DNA of 15,762 bases, taken from NCBI GenBank assembly GCA_051010055.1, contig JBPCVY010000038.1:1-15762 (forward strand), in the 5' to 3' direction. How positions within the stretch are numbered: the stretch's first letter is position 1; every line of letters starts with the position of its first letter. The notes beneath the pieces are model-generated. The model saw nothing but the letters and a program-made list of their open reading frames with translations. It was not told where the DNA came from and ran no database searches. A program made the position numbers and the translations under genes. This document shows positions 1 through 7,364 of this stretch, piece by piece. Source of the stretch: CAJQND01 sp051010055 (GTDB lineage Bacteria > Pseudomonadota > Alphaproteobacteria > Rhizobiales > CAJQND01).

Positions 1-350
1 CATCAGGCCCGGTTGTTTGATGCACTGACGGCAACCGGCCAATTGGTGCTTAAAGATGTCCGCTTTGGGTCAAAAGCAGACATCAGGCCAATTTCATTTA
101 ATGTCCGCTTTTGCGGGGAAAGCGGACGTGCAGATTTAGGTTTTAGACGGAGCCCCCCTACCCCAAAAAAGTCGGCCTTAGGGGTGTCATTGGTCGAAGG
201 GTTCACAGACTATATTCGTTTTCATCATTACAGCAGTTTCAAGCACGAGTTGCCGGATAGAGCTTTGCAGGCGCTTCGTCCCAATGAACATCAACCAGCA
301 CTTCAGTTTTCTGTTCACCTGTAACTAGTATCCAGTTCTAGAAAACCGAC
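1..350. other. Gene-poor left edge, no supported gene
   Basis: Apart from the palindromic repeat pair I see no gene here. Open frames across it are short and consist largely of translated repeat. On the minus strand, 239-337 has 32 sense codons ending in TGA, with the stretch EVLVDVHWDEAPAKLYPATR. It has a protein-like composition but no start codon or ribosome binding site, and I do not recognise it. It could be a gene remnant, which would fit the broken pncA next to it, or chance. Confidence 0.4.
56..127. repeat. Two tandem copies of a short palindromic intergenic repeat
   Basis: Two similar hairpin units begin 45 bases apart. The first has arms gtccgcttt (58-66) and aaagcagac (73-81), with one mismatch. 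The second has perfect arms gtccgcttt (103-111) and aaagcggac (119-127) around a seven-base loop. Both copies are preceded by 'at', and the word catcaggcc occurs at 1-9 and 81-89. Read as protein, the unit gives peptides such as MSAFDPKRTS, resembling the spurious 'MSAF..KAD' proteins I remember from rhizobial annotations of dispersed repeats. That the family is dispersed in this genome is inference; only two copies are visible here. Confidence 0.6.
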
Positions 351-504
351 CTATAGCCCGAGGGTAAATTGCTGGGCTAATTTGGCGATCTCCTCCGGCG
401 CCATTTCAACTAGTTTGTCGCCATGGTACGGCAAGCGCGCCACTGGTGCAGAAGTCGTTCTGAAGATCTATTCCCAGCAGCGCATCGCTTGACGTCAGTT
501 TCAT
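351..504 (-). pseudogene. pncA: Nicotinamidase (PncA) N-terminal remnant
   Basis: The ATG (502-504) overlaps the thrS stop as ATGA. It reads MKLTSSDALLGIDLQNDFC then TSGALAVP, matching the N-terminus of PncA-type nicotinamidases, where the Asp of the 'D.QNDFC' motif is the catalytic aspartate. After 27 codons the frame breaks: the same frame meets TGA at 406-408. A shifted frame continues the likeness with GDKLVEMAPEEIAKLAQQF and stops at 351-353. Everything beyond about residue 50 of a protein of roughly 200 residues (the catalytic Lys and Cys and the remaining metal ligands) is absent. The call is therefore a frameshifted, truncated relic. Nicotinamidase converts nicotinamide to nicotinate for NAD salvage. 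The ATGA overlap suggests the intact ancestor was translationally coupled to thrS. Confidence 0.75.
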
Positions 505-2438
505 TTTTTCTCTTTGGCCCTCTTAAGATCCGGCGGTGTAGCTTCATCTGACAGCAACTCGACAGCTTCTGCCAGGGTCATGGCTTTTTGCTCTTTAGAG
601 CCAAGCCGGCGCATGTTGACGGAAACTTCCTCAACCTCGCGCATACCGACAACGAGAATAGCCGGAACCTTGGTTACCGAGTGCTCGCGAACCTTATAGT
701 TGATTTTTTCGTTGCGCGTATCAGCTTCTGCATGCAGTCCGGCAGCGCGCAAGGTATCGCGCACTTGGTACGCATAGTCATCGGCCTCAGACTTGATGGT
801 GCATACCACCACCTGAAGGGGCGCCAGCCATAGCGGGAAGTGGCCTGCATAATGCTCAACCAGAATACCTGCAAACCGTTCGAGGGAACCGAACATGGCC
901 CTGTGCAGCATTACCGGGGTCACCTTGCCGCCGCTGGCGTCGATATAAAAAGCGTCGAACCGTGATGGCAGGTTGAAGTCCACCTGCAAAGTACCACATT
1001 GCCAATCCCGGCCAATGGCATCACGCAGCACATATTCAAGTTTGGGACCATAGAACGCCCCCTCGCCTGGATTGTACTCAACTTCTCCGCCGGCAACTTC
1101 CACCGCATGCTTGAGCGCAGCTTCGGCCTCGTCCCAAACCTCATCGGATCCAACGCGCTTTTCCGGCCGGTCGGAGAATTTGATCACCACATCATCGAAC
1201 CCGAAATCTTCGTAGATCGACAACATGAGCCGGTGCACCTTCACGCTCTCTTCGGTGATCTGCTCGTGGGTGCAGAAAATGTGGGCATCGTCCTGTGTGA
1301 ACGAGCGCACCCGCAAAAGACCATGCAGCGCCCCGGAAGGCTCATACCGGTGCACTTTGCCAAACTCGGAGAACTTGATCGGCAGATCGCGGTAGCTCTT
1401 GAGGCCGTTCTTGAAAATCTGCACATGTCCCGGACAGTTCATCGGCTTGAACGCGAAAACCCGCTCATCCTCAGTTTCCGTGGTGAACATGTTTTCGCGG
1501 AACTTTTCCCAATGGCCGCTTTCTTCCCACAGGGCGCGGTCCATCATGTCCGGGGAATTGACTTCCGTATACCCGGCATCGGTCTGACGCCGGCGCATAT
1601 AATCGATAAGGGTCTGGAACAGCGTCCACCCCTTGGGGTGCCAGAAAACAGAACCAGGCGCCTCTTCCTGGAAGTGGAACAGGTCCATCTCCCGGCCCAG
1701 GCGGCGGTGATCGCGCTTTTCGGCTTCCTCAAGCGCATGCAGATAGGCCTTGAGCTGTTTGTCATTTGCCCAGGCAGTGCCGTAAATGCGGGTCAGCATC
1801 TGATTGTTGGAATCGCCGCGCCAATAAGCACCGGCAACTTTCATCAATTTGAACGCATTGCCGACTTTGCCTGTCGATGGCATATGCGGCCCGCGGCAAA
1901 GGTCAAACCAGTCACCTTGCCGGTATATCTTAATTTGCTGGTTCTCGGGAATGGCGTCCAGCAGTTCAACCTTGAAGGCCTCGCCCATATCAGCGAATGT
2001 TTGTTTGGTTTTCTCCCGGTCCCAAACTTCCTTAGTGAACGCGGCATCGCGGCCAATGATTTCACGCATCTTTTTCTCAATTGCTTCGAAATCGTCCGGC
2101 GAGAACGGCTCGTTGCGGGCAAAATCATAATAGAACCCGTTCTCGATGACAGGTCCGATTGTAACTTGCGTGCCAGGAAAGAGTTCCTGGACAGCTTCAG
2201 CCATCACGTGCGCACAATCATGGCGGATGAGTTCCAACGCGGCATCATCATCGCGGATTATGATTTCAATTTTCGCATCTGCCGTAATCGGGTCTGACAA
2301 ATCGCATAAAACCCCATCGAGCTTCATGGCGACGGCTTTTTTGCGCAGCGAATTTGAGATTGAGGCTGCAACATCGGCGCCGTTCGCGCCGGCTTCTATT
2401 TCACTTTGATTGCCATCGGGAAAAGTAAGAACAGGCAT
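501..2438 (-). CDS. thrS: Threonine--tRNA ligase
   Basis: Cytoplasmic class II aminoacyl-tRNA synthetase that charges tRNA-Thr. The 645-residue product has the full family layout. An N-terminal TGS domain (about 1-62) comes first. The editing domain carries HDCAH (His73, His77) and CRGPH (Cys181, His185). The catalytic core carries the zinc ligands Cys335 (in NCPGH), His386 (in DDAHIFC) and His512 (in MLHRAMFGS, motif 3), with motif 2 around RYEPSGALHG. The anticodon-binding domain starts near 536. Start choice: ATG at 2436-2438, because the protein then opens MPVLTFPDG as in the family and AGGAGA lies eight bases upstream; a start nine codons earlier is not needed. The stop overlaps the ATG of the pncA remnant. 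The gene is divergent from the LysE-type exporter gene. Confidence 0.98.
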   Translation of the reverse strand: MPVLTFPDGNQSEIEAGANGADVAASISNSLRKKAVAMKLDGVLCDLSDPITADAKIEIIIRDDDAALELIRHDCAHVMAEAVQELFPGTQVTIGPVIENGFYYDFARNEPFSPDDFEAIEKKMREIIGRDAAFTKEVWDREKTKQTFADMGEAFKVELLDAIPENQQIKIYRQGDWFDLCRGPHMPSTGKVGNAFKLMKVAGAYWRGDSNNQMLTRIYGTAWANDKQLKAYLHALEEAEKRDHRRLGREMDLFHFQEEAPGSVFWHPKGWTLFQTLIDYMRRRQTDAGYTEVNSPDMMDRALWEESGHWEKFRENMFTTETEDERVFAFKPMNCPGHVQIFKNGLKSYRDLPIKFSEFGKVHRYEPSGALHGLLRVRSFTQDDAHIFCTHEQITEESVKVHRLMLSIYEDFGFDDVVIKFSDRPEKRVGSDEVWDEAEAALKHAVEVAGGEVEYNPGEGAFYGPKLEYVLRDAIGRDWQCGTLQVDFNLPSRFDAFYIDASGGKVTPVMLHRAMFGSLERFAGILVEHYAGHFPLWLAPLQVVVCTIKSEADDYAYQVRDTLRAAGLHAEADTRNEKINYKVREHSVTKVPAILVVGMREVEEVSVNMRRLGSKEQKAMTLAEAVELLSDEATPPDLKRAKEKK

Positions 2439-2458
2439 AATGATTTCTCCTATCCAGT

Positions 2459-2475
2459 CCCGCATACGAAGCGGG
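2459..2475 (-). other. Small hairpin in the thrS 5' leader
   Basis: A five-base-pair inverted repeat (cccgc 2459-2463, gcggg 2471-2475, seven-base loop) lies just upstream of the thrS ribosome binding site. It would be in the mRNA leader if transcription starts further upstream. It is short and could be chance. Confidence 0.25.
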
Positions 2476-2484
2476 TGGAATTAA

Positions 2485-2539
2485 GGCAAAAGCGGCGGTC
2501 ACAGCCAATGCCGCCGGTTATAATTGGCCGCCTTTTGCC
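2485..2539. promoter_or_regulatory. Large inverted repeat with TATAAT in its centre, between thrS and the exporter gene
   Basis: The arms GGCAAAAGCGGC (2485-2496) and GCCGCCTTTTGCC (2527-2539) are complementary apart from one bulged base. Inside, GCCAAT (2504-2509) pairs with ATTGGC (2523-2528). A perfect plus-strand TATAAT (2519-2524) lies in the central part and could be the -10 of the exporter gene, though the hexamer at the -35 distance is poor. The minus strand of the same spot reads TATAAC and could serve thrS. The element could be a repressor or operator site for the divergent promoters, or part of a structured thrS leader. The sequence alone does not decide. Confidence 0.4.
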
Positions 2540-2613
2540 CCGTTTTGGCTGCTTCGTCAAGGCGCGTAGCCCAAAGGGAGCGGTTGACTTGAGCAATCCT
2601 TTCAATCCAAATC

Positions 2614-3204
2614 GTGCCGATGCTCACCTTTGCCGCCGCCGTTTTTTTCATGCTTATCACTCCCGGGCCTGGCGTTCTCACCACCGCCGGGGTTGGGGCA
2701 GGTTTCGGCTACCGGCCCGCGCTGATATTTCTCATTGGTCTTTTTATCGGTACGAATCTTGTGGCGCTGGCGGTTGTTTCTGGCCTTGCCGCGGTGATGC
2801 TTTCAGTGCCAGTGGTGCGCACGGTCCTGCTCACCGCATCAGCTGCATACCTTCTTTTTCTCGCCTTTCGCATCGCAACTGCCGGTTCGAAAATTAGATT
2901 TATCGAGGCAAGTCGCCCGCCCGGTATGCTGGGCGGTGTTCTGTTGCAGGCAATCAACCCCAAAGCCTATGCGGTGAACACGACGCTGTTTACGGGCTTT
3001 GCTTTCTGGCCCGGCAACCTGATGGCCGAAACCATCATCAAGTTCGCCATCATAAATGCCATCTGGATCCCTATTCACCTGCTTTGGATGATGGCAGGCG
3101 TCTGGCTCAAGCGGCTCGATTTGCCTCACCGCACCCAGTTCGCCATCAACATCTTTATGGCTGTTGCCATGCTGGCAGTCGTTGCCTTGGCGTTCTTACC
3201 TTAG
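2614..3204 (+). CDS. LysE/RhtB-family amino-acid exporter
   Basis: Inner-membrane exporter of the LysE superfamily, which expels amino acids and related metabolites; the substrate cannot be read from the sequence. The 196-residue product opens with a hydrophobic segment carrying the family signature LITPGPGVL (about residues 14-22). It continues with a glycine-rich second segment, a charged loop near residue 90 (SKIRFIEASRPPG), then INPKAY, typical of the second repeat, and C-terminal hydrophobic segments; six spans is the family norm. The start is uncertain: GTG at 2614 or ATG at 2620, neither with a clear ribosome binding site; an in-frame stop at 2590 limits extension. Its TAG stop overlaps the end of convergent yidD by three bases. 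Confidence 0.88.
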   Translation: MPMLTFAAAVFFMLITPGPGVLTTAGVGAGFGYRPALIFLIGLFIGTNLVALAVVSGLAAVMLSVPVVRTVLLTASAAYLLFLAFRIATAGSKIRFIEASRPPGMLGGVLLQAINPKAYAVNTTLFTGFAFWPGNLMAETIIKFAIINAIWIPIHLLWMMAGVWLKRLDLPHRTQFAINIFMAVAMLAVVALAFLP

Positions 3205-3542
3205 TCAGTGAGCTTTCCGAAGTCCCGGTAGCGCCAGATGCGCCAGTCATACCGGTTCACCTTTTCAGGGACATTATCGATGCCGTGGGTTCCCCAAGGA
3301 TGGCATCGTGATATTCGGAAAAGGCCCAGCCAGAAGCCGGCCCAGGCGCCATGGCTCGCAATCGCTTCTTTGGTGTATTGGGAACATGTGGGCAAATGCC
3401 TGCATGTGCGGCCCATTATGGACGACAAAGTAAGCTGATAAACCCGAATCATGGCGATCATCACAAGAGCAATGATGCCCGGCCTGTGTCCAGTGTTTGG
3501 ACTTTGTGAATTGTCTGTGTCTAGCGGTGCCATAGCAGCCAC
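3201..3542 (-). CDS. yidD: Membrane protein insertion efficiency factor YidD
   Basis: Small membrane-associated protein that assists YidC-dependent insertion of inner-membrane proteins. The 113-residue product contains the family core: MIRVYQLTLSS with an amphipathic/hydrophobic stretch, the cysteine motif CRHLPTCSQYTKEAI (Cys47, Cys53), then RISRCHPWGTHGIDNVP (Cys80). The first 30 or so residues are an unconserved extension. The GTG start at 3540-3542 is chosen because it lies four bases after the stop of the IscU-like gene and has AGG eight bases upstream; ATG at 3531-3533 is the alternative. The gene is normally found with rpmH/rnpA/yidC, but this placement beside an IscU-like gene and folE is, to my knowledge, usual in Hyphomicrobiales. 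Confidence 0.93.
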   Translation of the reverse strand: MAAMAPLDTDNSQSPNTGHRPGIIALVMIAMIRVYQLTLSSIMGRTCRHLPTCSQYTKEAIASHGAWAGFWLGLFRISRCHPWGTHGIDNVPEKVNRYDWRIWRYRDFGKLTD

Positions 3543-3546
3543 TGTT

Positions 3547-3999
3547 TTAACCTGCTGCGGGAATTTCCGCGCCCTCGCCTAGCGCCTGTCCAACAGCATC
3601 GCAAACCGCATCAAATGTCAAAAGAGTTGAGGCGTGCCGGGCCTTGAAATCGCGCACGGGCATCAAAACCTCAAGGTCTGACCATTTGCCGTTCGGCGAT
3701 GGGCCCTCTTCTTTCAACATCGCGTACATTTGGGTGCGGATATCGCGCAGTTCGTCCGCGCTGGCGCCGATAACATGGCGCGCCATAATGGAGGATGAAG
3801 CCTGGCCAAGCGCGCACGCCTTCACATCGTGAGCAAACTCACTCACCTTGCCATTTTCCATTTTGACATCAACGGTTACCTTTGAGCCGCAAAGCTTCGA
3901 ATGGGCGGTGGCCGTCGCATCAGGATTTTCCAACCGCCCAAGGTGCGGAATATCAGCGGCGAACTGGAGAATCTTCTTATTGTAAATCTCGTTCAACAT
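3547..3999 (-). CDS. IscU/NifU-like iron-sulfur cluster scaffold protein
   Basis: Cytoplasmic protein of the IscU/NifU N-terminal family, on which Fe-S clusters are assembled. From ATG 3997-3999 the product has 150 residues and opens MLNEIYNKKILQFA. Conserved positions visible are Cys37 (KLCGSK) and Cys62 (KACALGQASSS). The usual third ligand region HC reads His122-Ala123 (ARHASTLL), and Cys133 lies ten residues further on. Canonical IscU also has an Asp two residues after the first Cys, where this has Ser. Such divergence is, as I recall, common in this alphaproteobacterial branch, so I would not name it iscU. A GTG at 4032 would add eleven residues, but family alignment favours the ATG. It is followed after four bases by yidD and is divergent from folE. 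Confidence 0.88.
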   Translation of the reverse strand: MLNEIYNKKILQFAADIPHLGRLENPDATATAHSKLCGSKVTVDVKMENGKVSEFAHDVKACALGQASSSIMARHVIGASADELRDIRTQMYAMLKEEGPSPNGKWSDLEVLMPVRDFKARHASTLLTFDAVCDAVGQALGEGAEIPAAG

Positions 4000-4327
4000 G
4001 GCGGCACTATCGCAACTACTCCTCTGGTCCACAATATAAGAATTTCAACCCGCACACCCAAGGCCTGCGGGTGAACCTAATCTGCAATTTATGCGCAGAG
4101 CCATCTTAGAAATGTCGCATTTAGCCAATTTTCTGCGAATGCATTGCATGATAAAGCTTGACCGTGATATTTATCTTTACGCTGGCAGCGAAAAAAGGCT
4201 AAGGACGCATTTCCGCCGGGTCGAAACGCACAAACACTTCTAAGAGATTGAAGGGAACCGTGCTCCGGGAAACTGGTTAAGACGCGATAGATAACCCGCC
4301 TAGTGCCATTTAATAGGAGTGATTTTT
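4000..4327. other. Divergent intergenic region between the IscU-like gene and folE
   Basis: No gene seen. It must contain promoters for both directions, but I cannot place a convincing -35/-10 pair. Visible elements are a seven-base-pair inverted repeat (acccgca 4048-4054, tgcgggt 4066-4072) in the leader side of the IscU-like gene, the symmetric word ATGCATTGCAT (4139-4149), TTGACC at 4155-4160 without a matching -10, and the folE ribosome binding site near 4314-4319. Confidence 0.4.
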
Positions 4328-4942
4328 ATGGATGCGTACGTCGAGAAGGACGGTGTCATCAAAGTTCCGACAGAAGAAGAAGCAAAAGAAGCCGTCCGCA
4401 CCCTCATTGCGTGGGCCGGCGACGACCCTGACCGTGAAGGGCTGAAAGACACGCCAAAACGCGTGGTAAAGGCTTACAAGGAATTTTTCAAAGGCTACGA
4501 CGAAGACCCGGTTGCGGTGCTTTCGCGTACTTTTGAGGAAGTTGGCGGGTACGACGATATCGTGATGCTGCGCGATATCGACATTAACTCTCACTGCGAA
4601 CACCACATGATTCCGTTTATCGGCCGGGCGCACATTGCCTATTTCCCGACCGACAAGGTGGTCGGCATTTCAAAGCTTGCCCGCGTGGTGGAAATCTATG
4701 CGCGCCGCCTGCAAACGCAGGAAACCATGACCGCGCAGATTATTTACGCCATCAACCAATCGCTAAACCCAAAAGGTGCAGCGGTGATGATTGACGCGGT
4801 TCACCAGTGCATGTCGTTGCGCGGTGTGCAAAAGCGCAATGTGGCAACAATCACCACCCAGTTTACCGGCGCATTCAAGGAAGATCCTGCCCTGCAGGCG
4901 CGCTTCCTGGAACTTGTACGCTCGGGCAATCAGGCGGTTTGA
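4328..4942 (+). CDS. folE: GTP cyclohydrolase I
   Basis: Converts GTP to 7,8-dihydroneopterin triphosphate, the first step of tetrahydrofolate synthesis; cytoplasmic homodecamer. The 204-residue product carries the zinc ligands Cys90 and His93 (SHCEHHMIPF) and Cys161 (VHQCMSLRG), with the signature VVGISKLARVVEIYARRLQ between. The ATG at 4328-4330 is preferred over an in-frame GTG at 4319 because TAGGAG (4314-4319) sits eight bases before the ATG and overlaps the GTG. hisI follows after eight bases, so the two probably share a transcript. Residues 1-20 vary in the family and are not informative. Confidence 0.97.
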   Translation: MDAYVEKDGVIKVPTEEEAKEAVRTLIAWAGDDPDREGLKDTPKRVVKAYKEFFKGYDEDPVAVLSRTFEEVGGYDDIVMLRDIDINSHCEHHMIPFIGRAHIAYFPTDKVVGISKLARVVEIYARRLQTQETMTAQIIYAINQSLNPKGAAVMIDAVHQCMSLRGVQKRNVATITTQFTGAFKEDPALQARFLELVRSGNQAV

Positions 4943-4950
4943 TCTCCAGA

Positions 4951-5358
4951 ATGTCTTCATCTGAGGAAAGCGCCGCTTTCACTCCAAAATTTTCCGGCGA
5001 TGGCCTGATCTCAGCCATCGCTACCGATGCCGCCAACGGCATGGTGCTTATGGTTGCCTATATGAACGATGAGGCACTGCGCCTTTCCATTGAAACCGGA
5101 GAGGCGCATTATTTCTCCCGTTCGCGCGGTAAAATCTGGCGCAAGGGCGAGACTTCCGGAAACACCCAGAAGATTATCGAAATGCGTACTGATTGCGATC
5201 AGGACACGATTTGGATTGCGGTGGAACAAAAGGGCGGCGCGGCTTGCCATACCGGCCGCAAGACGTGTTTTTACCGCGTTGTGGGGGCGGATGGAAAAAC
5301 CTTGTCATTCAGTAACGATGAGAAGATTTTTGACCCCCACATCGTTTATAAAAAATAG
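4951..5358 (+). CDS. hisI: Phosphoribosyl-AMP cyclohydrolase
   Basis: Opens the adenine ring of phosphoribosyl-AMP in the third step of histidine synthesis. The 135-residue, stand-alone HisI (no HisE domain fused) shows the full metal-binding set: DCDQD (Asp81, Cys82, Asp83, Asp85), then CHTGRKTCF with Cys99, His100 and Cys106. The segment MVAYMNDEALRLSIETG and the SRGKIWRKGETSGN substrate loop are typical. The start is ATG 4951, eight bases after the folE stop; the ribosome binding site is weak, suggesting coupling to folE translation. A longer reading upstream would lie inside folE and is rejected. It converges on the DUF2332 gene with a ten-base gap. Confidence 0.97.
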   Translation: MSSSEESAAFTPKFSGDGLISAIATDAANGMVLMVAYMNDEALRLSIETGEAHYFSRSRGKIWRKGETSGNTQKIIEMRTDCDQDTIWIAVEQKGGAACHTGRKTCFYRVVGADGKTLSFSNDEKIFDPHIVYKK

Positions 5359-5368
5359 AAAGTTATCT

Positions 5369-6448
5369 TTATTTCTTAAACCATTCTATCCGCTTTACAT
5401 GCGGATCAGCACACGCCAGCAGCTGATCTGTGCCATCAGGCCATAACCGCACATTGAGCGCACCACCAAGATTACTCGAAACATCAAGATCAAACCGAAA
5501 CCACGCCAAGGGGTGCTTTGCATCAGCCCGGCTGCCCGCATTTTCCAGCAATGACAGGATTTTCTCCTGAGCAAGTTCGGGAAAATAGTGGAATGCGATT
5601 GTGTGCATGACCACCCTGCAGATGCCCTCTTCCGGCTCTTTCGCCAGCATTGTTTCCAGCCATTCTTCCGCGCTTGCCTTGTCGATTTGCGGTGGAACTT
5701 GGCGGGCAATATCGATTGCAGCGCGCATGCGGCCCAAGCGTTCGGGCTGATCAGCCCAGATATAGGCCAGGAGCCGCAGGCGATCCTGATGCAATGTTAC
5801 ATCCAAGGGCGCAATGTCAACACCGCATCTGGCTGCAATCTGAAAATTGCCGGATGGCGCTGGCGGGCCTTCCCACTGAGGTGAAAGCTGAAGTTTTGAG
5901 CCATTATTACCTGTTTTCAGCCCGCCAAGCTGGTAGCCGTAATGATCCACCATGAGATTAAGGCCAGCGCTTGTTCCCAGCTCATAAAGGGCGCAGGGAA
6001 GCCCCGTTTGCGCGGATACGTGCAAAAGCCCGGCCATTAGAACCGCGGAACGGGCAACTTCATTTGTCTGCGGCGGCAACTCCAGCCATTTGGCAATTGC
6101 CCCATCACACTCTGCAATGGCTTCACGCAGACCAGCCTTGAATTCGCTTTCGGAAACTTCGTTCGGGGGAAAAATACGCTCCAGCGCCGGGCAGTTACCT
6201 TGCAGTTTCATTGCGTGGATGGCGCCGGCAAATCGGGCTGCCAGGGCATCAACATCTACCGCCGGGTTTCCGGTCCAGTCCAAAATTAAAGCGCCTGTTT
6301 TGCTGGTTCTGTCGAGTATTTCAAAACCGGCCAAACAAACCCGCGCGGTGAACAGTGATCCAAGCTTGCGGCACCATTTAGCCTGGGTGAAGAACGCTTC
6401 TCGAATAGCGTCCGTTGGGGGGTCAGTTGAATCTGAGGTCGGACTCAA
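5369..6448 (-). CDS. DUF2332 family protein
   Basis: Protein of about 359 residues matching the DUF2332 family as I know it: an N-terminal helical part (AFFTQAKWCRKLGSLFTARV), a middle part EVARSAVLMAGLLHVSA, and the glycine motif CALYELGTSAGLNLMVDHYG (about residues 178-197), which looks like a Rossmann methyltransferase-type turn. The C-terminus (WFRFDLDVSSNLGG, LRLWPDG-like, ADPHVKRIEWF) is also typical. No signal peptide or membrane segment, so probably cytoplasmic. The function is unknown; the glycine motif suggests but does not prove nucleotide or SAM binding. The start appears to be TTG (6446-6448), as no ATG or GTG is available nearby; this makes it overlap the upstream DUF2238 gene by 26 bases, implying one operon. 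Confidence 0.85.
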   Translation of the reverse strand: MSPTSDSTDPPTDAIREAFFTQAKWCRKLGSLFTARVCLAGFEILDRTSKTGALILDWTGNPAVDVDALAARFAGAIHAMKLQGNCPALERIFPPNEVSESEFKAGLREAIAECDGAIAKWLELPPQTNEVARSAVLMAGLLHVSAQTGLPCALYELGTSAGLNLMVDHYGYQLGGLKTGNNGSKLQLSPQWEGPPAPSGNFQIAARCGVDIAPLDVTLHQDRLRLLAYIWADQPERLGRMRAAIDIARQVPPQIDKASAEEWLETMLAKEPEEGICRVVMHTIAFHYFPELAQEKILSLLENAGSRADAKHPLAWFRFDLDVSSNLGGALNVRLWPDGTDQLLACADPHVKRIEWFKK

Positions 6449-7091
6449 TGCGAAACGCTCTTTTCCGGTCCGTCGTGCTCATTACGGTGAAAGCGAAGTC
6501 AAGCGCCGTTGTAATGAACGCACCGGCACTGGCAAGCAGCGTGTCTTTGTGGGAATCCCATTCATCGCCTTGGGTTCCAAGATAGGCCTGTCCCAGATCG
6601 CCTCCGAAAATGAGCGCTGCTGCCCATTCAATGTGTTCGAACGCGGTTGACATCACCACCACCAGGAAAAACGGCAGGAGGTATGACCATCCGCCACGCA
6701 AATTGGCAAAGCGCACCAGCACTTCGCGCAAAGGATAAGCCAATAGCAAGCCGAAGGAAAAATGCACCACACGGTCATAATTGTTGCGCTCCCAGCCCAC
6801 CAGATCATTGAACGAAAACCCAAAAGCAGACCGGGACCACTCATTATATGGAACCAACGCATAGGTGTGGTGGGCGCCAACCGAATGGAGACAAAGAAAC
6901 ACAAAAATCAAGGTGTTTGACGTCTTGCTGAGGCACACGCTTTTCCAGCTTATGGCCATGACAATCGCGAAAGCGATAACCAACATGTTCTCAAGCAGCC
7001 AGTCCGCGAAATAGTGCGGATTGACGGCGGAAAGAAGCCAGACGGCCCCATAAGCAACCGTAAGTAACAATCGATAACTGCGATCACTCAT
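6423..7091 (-). CDS. DUF2238 (YjdF-like) membrane protein
   Basis: Polytopic inner-membrane protein of 222 residues of the DUF2238/YjdF family; function unknown. The sequence shows about six hydrophobic segments. Conserved polar residues between them include the family hallmarks HHTYALVPYNEW (about residues 74-85), NNYDRVVHFSFGLLLAYPLRE (with the Asp and His) and AFEHIEW, followed by GDEWDSHKDTLLASAGA near the C-terminus. The repeated His, Asp and Glu residues at membrane borders suggest metal or substrate handling, an inference only. ATG 7089-7091 is preferred over a TTG 17 codons earlier because the protein then begins just before the first hydrophobic segment. It overlaps the DUF2332 gene. 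Confidence 0.88.
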   Translation of the reverse strand: MSDRSYRLLLTVAYGAVWLLSAVNPHYFADWLLENMLVIAFAIVMAISWKSVCLSKTSNTLIFVFLCLHSVGAHHTYALVPYNEWSRSAFGFSFNDLVGWERNNYDRVVHFSFGLLLAYPLREVLVRFANLRGGWSYLLPFFLVVVMSTAFEHIEWAAALIFGGDLGQAYLGTQGDEWDSHKDTLLASAGAFITTALDFAFTVMSTTDRKRAFRIESDLRFN

Positions 7092-7141
7092 GCGCCCCAA
7101 CCCAACCTGCCACGCTTGAACATCACTCTTGCAGAAATGCA

Positions 7142-7173
7142 AAACCCGTCAACCTTCAAGGGTCAACGGGTTT
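7142..7173 (-). terminator. Hairpin terminator after the small membrane protein gene
   Basis: Arms aaacccgt (7142-7149) and acgggttt (7166-7173) are perfectly complementary, with partial pairing inside the loop. Read on the minus strand the stem ends in GGGTTTT, a short T tract. It sits 31 bases after the stop of the 34-residue gene and 51 bases before the DUF2238 start, so it may separate or attenuate the two transcripts. The T tract is short, so efficiency is uncertain. Confidence 0.5.
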
Positions 7174-7203
7174 CCAACCCAACCACTTTCCAGCCGACAG
7201 CCA

Positions 7204-7308
7204 TTAATCCTCGCGCGGCTGTTTCCAGGAATAATAGGCAAGGGTTAAAGCAAACGATGTGGCGCCAACCACGGAAATGATCAAAAAAAGAAGCTCCATA
7301 TTCGTCAT
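7204..7308 (-). CDS. Small single-span membrane protein, 34 residues
   Basis: A short gene supported by several independent signs. ATG (7306-7308) is preceded by AGGAGA five bases upstream (7314-7319). The product begins MTNMELLFLIISVVG and has one continuous hydrophobic span (about residues 5-26, ending ALTLAYY). It ends with a polar tail SWKQPRED and TAA. The acidic start and basic tail predict N-terminus outside, C-terminus inside. A terminator-like hairpin follows, and a FNR/FixK-type box lies 57-70 bases upstream of the ATG. Small one-span proteins under FNR control are often accessory subunits of respiratory oxidases, but this does not match CydX, CcoQ or CcoS as I remember them, so I assign no function. 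Confidence 0.72.
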   Translation of the reverse strand: MTNMELLFLIISVVGATSFALTLAYYSWKQPRED

Positions 7309-7364
7309 ATTATTCTCCTGTTAATGGCAATGTGCCTATCCTTTCACCAACGTGGAATGGCGCC

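Noticed and set aside
13..324. 103-codon plus-strand open frame at the left edge
   Set aside because: Much of it translates the palindromic repeat; there is no ribosome binding site or family likeness.
999..2297. Long plus-strand open frame (432 codons) opposite thrS
   Set aside because: It is fully antisense to a clearly real thrS, with no recognisable domain; it arises from the codon bias of the real gene.
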